Assembly: GCA_017303805.1 (NCBI GenBank)
Contig: JAFLBQ010000006.1
Span: 248,001 to 312,000, forward strand
Length of the DNA: 64,000 bases
DNA from: Cytophagales bacterium
GTDB lineage: Bacteria > Bacteroidota > Bacteroidia > Cytophagales > Cyclobacteriaceae
Direction: 5' to 3'
Shown: piece by piece, positions 1 through 7,500 of the stretch
How the letters are laid out: every line of letters starts with the position of its first letter
Position numbering within the stretch: position 1 is the first letter of the stretch
The notes under the pieces: generated by a model
What the model saw: only the letters and a program-made list of their open reading frames with translations
Told to the model about the DNA's origin: nothing
Database searches by the model: none
Program-made: the position numbers and the translations under genes

Positions 1-18
1 TAATGAAAACCTGAAATG

Positions 19-738
19 TTAAGCTGGTACTGCATTGGGCTTTTTCTCAAATTCCTGTCTGAACCAATAACTTACCAAACTCATGTGCGTACCAAAATTA
101 TCGACTCCCTCTCGCCATGGATTTTGGCCGGTACGATGGCGTGACCAACGCTGAAATTGTTTTCCATCAATTTGCTGAATGGATGTCGCACCTATTTGCT
201 TTCCATCTTTCCTTGATAGGGCTGGCAGGAAATAGGCCATGTCCAATTGAGTTCTTGGGTAACCAGGCTCGACCTTTATTGCCACAGTCACCCTGTCCAC
301 ATTATAACCGGGGCAGACTGGGTAATCATATATGACAACCCATTGGCCTGTAGATTCAGAAAGGGTCTCCCACTGGAGACCCAAACTCTTAAGAAATTCA
401 ATATCCTCATCCAAAAGTGCAAATTGCCTTCGCTGCTCTTGACCTTCAGTCTGATCAAGTGGAAGCGTCATGAATTTCTCGATGCCCGGCTTTGTAAAAC
501 AGACCTGTTCATCCAAACTTATTGGTTCCACTTTTCCTCCTCTCAATTTCAAGTTGAGCTGATATTTTTCAGGTGGAGTCTTCTTAGCCAAGACGAGTAA
601 CTCCCGACCGGTCATGCACTCATTGTCCACCACATAAAAATCCCGGTCGATTTTGATGCGGTACTTCTTTTCTTTCGGCACTGGTCTGCCTTCCCTTGAG
701 AAAGCTTCCAGATCGATAATTTCGGTTTCTTGCGACAT
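19..738 (-). CDS. Ubiquitin-like domain fused to a prokaryotic E2 (family E) fold
   Basis: 239 residues. Residues 25-98 form a multiubiquitin-type beta-grasp domain, with YRIKIDRDFYVVD, then GRELLVLAKK, ending near KFMTLPLDQ. Residues 108-231 match the prokaryotic E2 family E pattern: VVIYDYPVCPGYN, EPGYPRTQLDMAYFLP, QRWSRHR and WREGVDNFGTHMSLV. In this family the two domains belong to bacterial ubiquitin-like conjugation operons with an E1 and a JAB peptidase. The only cysteine of the E2 part is Cys142, in an early strand; there is none near QQIDGKQFQRW, where a classical E2 carries its catalytic cysteine. The gene reads leftward, so any E1 or JAB partner would lie before position 1. It is divergent from the sigma/caspase operon, 105 bp apart. 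The domain assignment is confident; biochemical activity is unknown. Confidence 0.85.
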   Translation of the reverse strand: MSQETEIIDLEAFSREGRPVPKEKKYRIKIDRDFYVVDNECMTGRELLVLAKKTPPEKYQLNLKLRGGKVEPISLDEQVCFTKPGIEKFMTLPLDQTEGQEQRRQFALLDEDIEFLKSLGLQWETLSESTGQWVVIYDYPVCPGYNVDRVTVAIKVEPGYPRTQLDMAYFLPALSRKDGKQIGATSIQQIDGKQFQRWSRHRTGQNPWREGVDNFGTHMSLVSYWFRQEFEKKPNAVPA

Positions 739-770
739 ATTATTATCTTTTGGTTTGCCCTTAAATGCTT

Positions 771-800
771 AAGCGTGACGCGCTAGACTATGTCACGCTT
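771..800. promoter_or_regulatory. Perfect 9-bp inverted repeat between divergent genes
   Basis: AAGCGTGAC at 771-779 and GTCACGCTT at 792-800 are exact reverse complements separated by 12 nt. The repeat sits in the 105-bp region between the start codons of the Ubl-E2 gene (738) and the sigma-like gene (844). No T-tract follows on either strand, so an operator that could regulate both transcripts is more likely than a terminator. The binding factor is unknown. Confidence 0.6.
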
Positions 801-843
801 TGGTATTAGTTATCAATAAATATCACATATCATCGAGGCTTAA

Positions 844-1647
844 ATGGAAGTACCGGAAGAGCAGAGACTAAGTAATGGTGAGGGGCCACTGATTTCTTTG
901 GTCCGATCCCTTATTAATTGTACTGAGGACCGGGAAGCGCAGCGGCTTCAAACAGCGTTTTATGATTGTCTTGCTCCAAAGTTCTTTGATAGGTTAAAAA
1001 AAGCAGCCTCCTTATTATATAGCGGTATTACGGATTGGGAGGCTAGAACGGAAGAGGTCTTTAACGATACATTTCGAATCGCCTTTGAAAAATTTAAGAC
1101 TTTTAAAGTTGGAGAAAATTGGGATGATGAGGAATGTCGAAAAGTGACTCTTAACTGGATGTCTGAAATAGCAAACAATCTTCTCCTTAAGTTGGCTCGC
1201 TCTGACAAAAAAGATAAGAAACACTTTAACCGTTATCTTGCATCTCGAATGTATGACGACCAGTCTGGGGATGATCTCACGAGAAATAGTTACAAACCGA
1301 CTTATGATAAGGTTAAATTCGACAAGTTTTGGAAATCACTGAATCCAATGGCAAAAGATATTTTGTTCGTCTGTTTGGAAAATGGGACGCTCAATGAAGA
1401 GGTCGGTGATTATATTTCAGAAAAGGAAATTGAGGTGCTTAAACTGAAAAATGATATAGGTACATGCGCGGCCCCAAAAGAAGTAAAAAAATATTTGAAG
1501 CAACCAAATAAAGAACAACGCAATACGGACCATTTGCCTCACGAGGCATTGGAGGCTTTAAAAGCAAAACATAAACATGTAACCTCTGCGGCTATTCGGA
1601 AAGCTAAACAGAGAGCTCTTGAAGGCTTGAGAAACTGTAAAATTTAA
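844..1647 (+). CDS. Divergent sigma-70-like protein
   Basis: 267 residues. Residues 30-120 resemble sigma region 2, with ARTEEVFNDTFRIAFEKF followed by NWMSEIANNLLLKLAR. Residues 165-262 resemble region 4, ending in a helix-turn-helix-like stretch (HKHVTSAAIRKAKQRALEGLR). A charged linker of about 40 residues separates them, so the protein is longer than a normal ECF sigma factor (about 180). It is the first gene of a four-gene operon, 3 bp before the next gene. I infer a role in transcription initiation or a derived DNA-binding regulator. It could also be a phage-type sigma relative. No anti-sigma factor of known type is adjacent. Confidence 0.65.
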   Translation: MEVPEEQRLSNGEGPLISLVRSLINCTEDREAQRLQTAFYDCLAPKFFDRLKKAASLLYSGITDWEARTEEVFNDTFRIAFEKFKTFKVGENWDDEECRKVTLNWMSEIANNLLLKLARSDKKDKKHFNRYLASRMYDDQSGDDLTRNSYKPTYDKVKFDKFWKSLNPMAKDILFVCLENGTLNEEVGDYISEKEIEVLKLKNDIGTCAAPKEVKKYLKQPNKEQRNTDHLPHEALEALKAKHKHVTSAAIRKAKQRALEGLRNCKI

Positions 1648-1650
1648 AGC

Positions 1651-2502
1651 ATGGCTAAAGCAAAAGGCAAACCTAACAAAGAGGATTTGACCATTAATAA
1701 AAAGGATCTTCAGGCGGATATGAGGAGATTCGGATATCTGTTGCCTACAAATGATGAAGAGCTTGAAGAGTTTGAGAAAATCTTTGGCAAAACACAGGTG
1801 ATGTTCCCTCAGCACCTGAAAAGACCTGCATTTCTGAACGAGAATGTGCAAAGCATAGATCAACCCAATGAATTGCATGTAAAGAAGAAAACTCAATTGG
1901 CTAGTTCGGAGGCTTCTAAAAAATTCACTGCAAAACCAACGAAGAAAAACGACTATTTTAAAAAGCTGGTGCTCGCTGCTGAGATAGCTTACCAATTGTA
2001 TGAGGAGCCAACTTTTGGGCATGTTAAATTTGTTAAGCTGCTGTATCTGTGCAATCAAGTCTGTAAAATAAGACTTACGGTAAACTTTGGTAAATATGCT
2101 GCCGGCCCTTTAGATGGAAAGTTAATCCGGGTGATAGATTCTGAATTTAGAAAAAAGATGTGGTTCTCAGTAACACAATCGGATTATGGTTATCGCTATG
2201 AACCGGATGAGAACATCGAGGACTACAAAATATATTATTCTCGATATTATAAAAACCAACTACACCAAATCGATAGCTTAATAGAACTATTTAGAGATAA
2301 AAGATCTGACTTTTGCGAAATAGTTGCGACTGTTTATTATCTATGGAGCGAATTTATGGTAAAGCACAAACTTGTAAACGAGGCATCCCTTATTAAGGGA
2401 TTTTATGATTGGGACGAAAGAAAAAAGCGATTCAAAGAGGCTGAGATAAGAAGTGCGATCGACTGGATGAATGAAAATGAAATAGTACCAGCATTAACTT
2501 AG
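1651..2502 (+). CDS. Protein with a restriction-associated (Panacea-like) C-terminal domain
   Basis: 283 residues. The first 105 are charged and low in recognisable motifs. From about residue 110 the sequence has HVKFVKLLYLCNQV, FGKYAAGPLDGKLIR, CEIVATVYYLWSEF and a tail with WDERKKRF and IDWMNENEIVPAL. I recognise this pattern as a helical domain found at the C-terminus of some restriction-modification specificity or methylase proteins. Its KLLYL and AGP spacing also recalls Panacea domains. The gene lies 3 bp after the sigma-like gene and is clearly co-transcribed with it. It may sense or bind a partner in the caspase operon; this is inference. The family name is uncertain. Confidence 0.6.
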   Translation: MAKAKGKPNKEDLTINKKDLQADMRRFGYLLPTNDEELEEFEKIFGKTQVMFPQHLKRPAFLNENVQSIDQPNELHVKKKTQLASSEASKKFTAKPTKKNDYFKKLVLAAEIAYQLYEEPTFGHVKFVKLLYLCNQVCKIRLTVNFGKYAAGPLDGKLIRVIDSEFRKKMWFSVTQSDYGYRYEPDENIEDYKIYYSRYYKNQLHQIDSLIELFRDKRSDFCEIVATVYYLWSEFMVKHKLVNEASLIKGFYDWDERKKRFKEAEIRSAIDWMNENEIVPALT

Positions 2503-2512
2503 TATTGTAACT

Positions 2513-2749
2513 ATGAAGAAATCTACATACAGAATTGTGAAGTCCATTGGGATCGTTTTATTCTTTATACTCTTCGGAGTGTTTGTATTTCTTTTAATTA
2601 AGCCCCAGAAAAGCGAAACAAATCAAGTTACGTTCTCAACAGAAGTCGATTCAGAAGATTTGGAAATCATTACTGGAACTGCGTCAGAAAACAAACGTAT
2701 TGGATTTGATTATCTACAAAGCACTGAAGAGGTAAATCAAGATGTTTAG
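2513..2749 (+). CDS. Small single-pass membrane protein
   Basis: 78 residues. One strong transmembrane segment at about residues 10-30 (VKSIGIVLFFILFGVFVFLL) is followed by an acidic tail of about 45 residues. I recognise no family. The gene lies 10 bp after the preceding gene and 21 bp before the caspase-like gene, so it is an operon member. The caspase-like neighbour also carries a membrane segment, so the two could meet at the membrane. A substrate or anchor role for the acidic tail is only a guess. Confidence 0.6.
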   Translation: MKKSTYRIVKSIGIVLFFILFGVFVFLLIKPQKSETNQVTFSTEVDSEDLEIITGTASENKRIGFDYLQSTEEVNQDV

Positions 2750-2770
2750 AGTAAAGCACGGATTATTGAT

Positions 2771-3601
2771 ATGCAAAATTTCACCACGATAACACGAAAG
2801 GCCATTATTATTGCGAGCCCTGGCAATCCAGGAAACTTTTTACGTGGCGTAAAAAGAGACATTGAAAATATGAGCAGGTTTCTCCAGTCTAATAAAGGTG
2901 GAGCATGGCAGAGTGAAGACATTCTTATTCTTGATAACCCGAATCTCGCTCAAGTAAGTTTGGTATTGAGGTCGGTGTCGGCTGACTACTTATTTGTTTA
3001 TTTCAGTGGCCATGGTTACACAGATTTGCGGAGAGGGTCAAGAATGCTTGCTCTCCGTGATTACAATATTCCAGATTTGCATCTCTTGAATAGCAGCCCA
3101 CGGCAACTTGTAGTTGTTGACGCTTGTCGAAGTTATTCGGCCCCCGGTCTGTCTGGACTACCAGCATTTGAAGATCACATAGATCATTTTGAAGGATCTC
3201 CTGCTTATGAATTGTTCAACGAGTACATTGCCTGTTCGCCCGAAGGCAAATTAATCGTTCACTCAACTCAACCAGGCAAAGTCTCAATTGATAGTCCATC
3301 TGGCGGCTATTTTACGCAAGCTCTTCTCCATGTTGCGACCAGAATGAAGACTGAAGAAGATTATTTACCGTGTTCGATTGATAGAGTATTAACACATGTA
3401 CCCGGAGTGCTACGGAAGAATAGGAATTCTCAGACCCCAAGTATAGTTCACGAAGAAGGAAATCTCACGGTACCTTTTGCACTAGGTTCGACTCAACCTT
3501 TGCATAAAGGAAAGCAAAAGACTGGCAACGGAGAATTAGCTGGAGCATTATTTTTGACCCTTTTTATGGTGGGTGTAGCGGTAGCAGTGACATCAAACTA
3601 A
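2771..3601 (+). CDS. Caspase-like (peptidase C14) protease with C-terminal TM segment
   Basis: 276 residues. The core has the caspase/metacaspase signature: RKAIIIASPGNPGNFLRGVKRD at the start, VYFSGHG with His81 and VVVDACRS with Cys119 as the catalytic dyad, then GGYFTQALLHV. A hydrophobic stretch at about 255-274 near the C-terminus predicts a tail anchor. The dyad is intact, so the enzyme should be active. Bacterial caspase-like proteases often act as effectors or maturases in immunity and cell-death systems. Here the enzyme closes an operon with a sigma-like protein, a restriction-associated-domain protein and a small membrane protein. The substrate is unknown; operon partners are plausible targets. 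Confidence 0.85.
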   Translation: MQNFTTITRKAIIIASPGNPGNFLRGVKRDIENMSRFLQSNKGGAWQSEDILILDNPNLAQVSLVLRSVSADYLFVYFSGHGYTDLRRGSRMLALRDYNIPDLHLLNSSPRQLVVVDACRSYSAPGLSGLPAFEDHIDHFEGSPAYELFNEYIACSPEGKLIVHSTQPGKVSIDSPSGGYFTQALLHVATRMKTEEDYLPCSIDRVLTHVPGVLRKNRNSQTPSIVHEEGNLTVPFALGSTQPLHKGKQKTGNGELAGALFLTLFMVGVAVAVTSN

Positions 3602-3624
3602 ATGGTTCTTTGTCAGACCACCAA

Positions 3625-4005
3625 TCACCGTTTCGGCCTAAACAAATACCTTACGACAACCAGAAAAAATGCGGCCACGTTGGCAGTAGTAGTTGTAATC
3701 AAAGTGATTAACACTTTATCGGACAGTTTAAAGTAGAAAGGAGTCCCCGGCAAGGACTGCAATCCTTGAAAAATGATGATCAGTAAAATTACAACTAACC
3801 ATACCAACACAAGCCAATATAATTTCGAAGCATAACTTTTCCGTTCGTCACGGTCTTGCTTTAAATCTTTCAGTTCCTCATTCAGTTTTCTAAGTTCATT
3901 GTTTTGCAGTTCATCGAATGAGAAAGAGTCAGGCGCATGAGTTCCCTTTTTTAGAATATTCTTTAGTTGATCCCCCAACGTATCAATCTCGGTTAAAAGG
4001 CTCAT
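3625..4005 (-). CDS. Two-TM membrane protein, putative toxin partner of Panacea protein
   Basis: 126 residues. A coiled-coil-like charged stretch at 31-56 is followed by transmembrane segments at about 62-80 and 97-119 and a basic tail (RYLFRPKR). Its start overlaps the stop of the Panacea gene by 4 bp, which implies translational coupling. Panacea antitoxins are known to pair with very diverse toxins, including small membrane proteins that depolarise the cell. On that basis this is a candidate PanT toxin. The sequence itself shows only the topology and the coupling. It converges with the caspase operon, 23 bp away. Confidence 0.65.
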   Translation of the reverse strand: MSLLTEIDTLGDQLKNILKKGTHAPDSFSFDELQNNELRKLNEELKDLKQDRDERKSYASKLYWLVLVWLVVILLIIIFQGLQSLPGTPFYFKLSDKVLITLITTTTANVAAFFLVVVRYLFRPKR

Positions 4006-4520
4006 GGCTCTGAAGTTTTACTTCGCTGATCCGAAAAATATTCTTTGATCAGTTGATCATCAATGTCCATATTGGCGGGTATCCGGTGATCGAATTCCTT
4101 TGCGATTTTTGCCCACGGGGTTCCTTCCTCGTGTGTCATGTTGGAAAGCTGAATTCCTGTGAATGGTGAATACAAATTCCAGATACGATTCAGATATGCT
4201 TGTAACTCCGTGTTAGCATCATCCGCTATTGTTGAATTGTCAAATTGAGAGACCTCAATATATTTTGTGATTGGGAGATTACCAGAATATTTCAGACTGT
4301 GGTAAAGAGAGGGAATAACCGGGCCGAAACGCCAGGCTTCTATGGTTTCATTGATTAGTGGCTTTCCGGTTATCGCCAGGAACCAACCATGCGCGAAGTA
4401 AACCAATTTTTGAACTTTCATTTGATCAACCAGTTTGCCTTCCTGTTTCCCTTTTTCGATAAAGAAATTTGCTATGGCTGTGGCCGTATACATAGTGTCG
4501 AAGGTTGGCGTCTTTGTCAT
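4002..4520 (-). CDS. Panacea (DUF4065/SocA-like) protein, putative antitoxin
   Basis: 172 residues. The Panacea domain spans about 12-165, with the typical MKVQKLVYFAHGWFLA, EAWRFGPVIPSLY and a C-terminal NMTHEEGTPWAK. Family members are antitoxins of PanAT modules or proteolysis-linked antitoxins such as SocA. The gene overlaps the two-TM gene downstream (ATGA) and the methylase-helicase gene upstream (its TGA overlaps this ATG). The pair therefore rides in the same transcript as a large conjugation-linked gene. It could be an addiction module or could control the big enzyme. Confidence 0.85.
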   Translation of the reverse strand: MTKTPTFDTMYTATAIANFFIEKGKQEGKLVDQMKVQKLVYFAHGWFLAITGKPLINETIEAWRFGPVIPSLYHSLKYSGNLPITKYIEVSQFDNSTIADDANTELQAYLNRIWNLYSPFTGIQLSNMTHEEGTPWAKIAKEFDHRIPANMDIDDQLIKEYFSDQRSKTSEP

Positions 4521-7500
4521 ATTCGAATTTTGCGTTTGTTACGTTTCTTTTGCGTTTCATACTCCGATGCCGAATCTTCCACACCGGAAAGCTGCAATTC
4601 ATCTTTTGCGGAAAATGCTTTCTCCAATCTCATAGTGAGTTGGTCAATCTGGTGTTTCAAATCCTGGATGAGTGATTTTTCCTTGAAGTCGAGCGTTAGT
4701 TCGTGCTTATAGGTATCGATCTTTTTTTGAAAAGTTTGAATAGATTCTTTCGTGTTGTCGATCACTTTGGGAATTCGTTTGATGGAGTCGGTCATGTAAC
4801 GGCCTGCGAGGGCAGGATTCTCATTGAGTTTGCCATCGGCATAATTGTAGATCATCCCGGATGGACCGGAAACGAAGACTTTTGATTGAATGGGGTTATA
4901 AAAGAGTTTGAAATCCAAAAGGCTGGCTATCTCCGTTTCCCTGACAACTCCTTTCTGCTTTAACTGGGAAATAGCTGCATGTAATTGCTCACCGGCCTCT
5001 TTTTTATCTTCAACTGCTTTGCCACCAATAACTACTGGTGCCTTTTCAATATCGATGAACTGAACTGGTTTCCAATCGGATTCCAGTTTTACCAGCGTAG
5101 ACTCTTTCTGTTTCAGGTCGCGAGTGTTCATATCAATGTAGAACGATGCTTCCGATTTTCGCTTCAGAAAGACCTGGTAGCTGCGTTCAAGGTCGTATAG
5201 TTTCTTTTCCAGCTTCACCTTCTCCAGCAGATCAGTATTGCCACTGAGAAGGGCAACGTATTCTCCGAAGTTCATACCACCCTCCTGATCGAGCGCACCT
5301 TCATCAATCTTACGCTGGTCAATGGAACTGTTCTTGATCTGGCTGATGAATTTCTGTTTGTTCGAAAGAATGTTGAACTGGTAGGCATCCAGTGTGCGAT
5401 TGACAGCATAGACATAGTTCCGAACCGTATTTTCCCTGAACTCCTTCGCTGTCGTGTTGCCCTGCCTGCCACCACGGCCAATGCGTTGTTCAAAATCACT
5501 CGGCCGCCAGGGTATGTCGAGGTGGTGCATGGCGATCACCCTTTCCTGTACGTTGACGCCTGTGCCAAGCTTTTTTGTACTGCCGATCAGCACCCGAACA
5601 TTACCGTTGTTGACATCTTTGAACAACTTTTCCTTTTTGGTTTTGGAGTCGTGATCGTGAATGAACTGAATGTCTTCAGGTGGAAGCCCATGTTGTTGAA
5701 CCAAGACGCGCTTGATTTCTGCATACAGGTTGAAGCCACTTCCATCCGGTGTACCGATGTCGCTGAAGATGAGTTGTGTCCCCTTGTAACGTTCGCTGTC
5801 TTTGTATTCCGAGGCGACCGTTTCACACATCTTTGCCAACTTCCCATCCGGCTCGAACGCATATTTGAGCGAGTCGATCAGGCGCATGTCAATACTCATC
5901 TTGCGGGCCAGGTTGGTGGCAATGAGCATGAACGCATTCTTTTCATTTTCACCGAATACAAGGTCAACGTAGGCGGGATTTTTTGTCTTAGTAAAATTGA
6001 TAAGCTTTTGTGTGTACTCTTGCTGGTCTTCAGTGGGATCAATATTAACCACGATATTTTCAACACGTGGCTTTTCGATCTTCAGATTACCATCGGTAAT
6101 AACGTGTGTGATTTCTGCATAAAACCGCGCCAACTCCGGAACTTTAATGAATTCCCGGTAACGCTCCTTCAACTTTAATTCGTTCGTCACGGTGAATTCA
6201 TAAGTGGAACTTTTTCTGGCATACATCTTCGCCCACGCATCGAAGGAGTTGATGTGCAGTTCATTCAGTTTATCGGGTCGTAAATATTTGAAGAGTAGAT
6301 ACAATTCAACAAGGCTGTTGCTGATCGTAGTACCTGACAAGAACGTTGCGCCTTTGTCTCCGGCTTTTTTCTCCTGAATGGTACGGATGGCAAGTTCAAG
6401 ATTAAGTGCCCGTTGGCTACCGGTAGGATCGCCTAACCCTGCAACTTGCTGATGGCGAGTAGTAAAATGAAGATTCTTGAACGCCTGGCTCTCATCGACA
6501 AAAATGTGGTCGAAACCCATCTTCTCAAAGTCCAGTATATTCTCATCCCGCCTGATCGCTGCATTGGCGATCTCAAGCCTTACTTTCAAATTTTGCTTTC
6601 GTCCTTCAAGTCCTTTCAATACTCGTTTCGACAATGAACGATCTTCCGATACTGCCTTCAGATCATCTTCGAGATTTTTCAGTTCCTGTTCCAGTATTTC
6701 TTTTTTCACGCGCGGTGACTGGGGGATTGCCTGGAACATATCGTGGGTTATGATCACGGCATCCCAGTCGTTAGAGGCAATGCTGGCGAAGAGCCGCTGC
6801 CGTTTCTGTTTTGTGAAATCCTTCTGAGGGTCAGGGGCAAGGACTTTTGCTGAAGGATAGGCTTTCAGGAAGTCTTTGGCTACATCGGTTACATTAGCCT
6901 TCATGCAAATGATCAACGGCTTTTGTGCAATGCCGAGCCTGCGCATTTCCATTGCGGCCGCGACCATGACTAATGTTTTCCCGGCACCGACCTTGTGGTC
7001 AACAATGCCGCCATCCTGCTGAAGCAGCATCCAGATGGCATCTTTCTGATGTGCGCGCAGCGCAAAGTGTTTCAGTCCGGTGAGTTGGAGATGTGAGCCG
7101 TCATAGTTACGCCTTACTGCGTTATTGATGTTCCGGTTGTACAGTTCTTCGATTCGCCTAGCAATGTCCTGTCGTGCATTCAAAAAATTCTCAAACTCAT
7201 CCTTGATCTCTTTGATCTTCATCTCCACGTTCTTCATGCCGTCCTGGTCGGGCTTGTATTGTGGAGGGTTGGTTCCGCCTATCCTGATTTGTAAATACGG
7301 CTGGGTGTCGGCCATGGCATACTCCATGATCTTGCTGCCTGAGATCCTGCCATTGTGAATGGTGGCCGCGTAGGTAATGTTCTCTTCGTTGCTGTACCCT
7401 GATACTTTCACGAGGTACTGGTCGGTGGATTCGAGGTATTTGATATCCGTCTTTTCTTTGAACAATTGCTCGGCAAAGCTTTCGTAGATGTCGATAGGTA

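Noticed and set aside
1558..2058. 166-codon frame on the minus strand inside the sigma-like and following gene
   Set aside because: It lies opposite two overlapping, well-supported coding frames and has no recognisable motif; it is a shadow frame.
5486..6178. 230-codon plus-strand frame within the methylase-helicase
   Set aside because: It mirrors the helicase C-terminal region and has no motif of its own.
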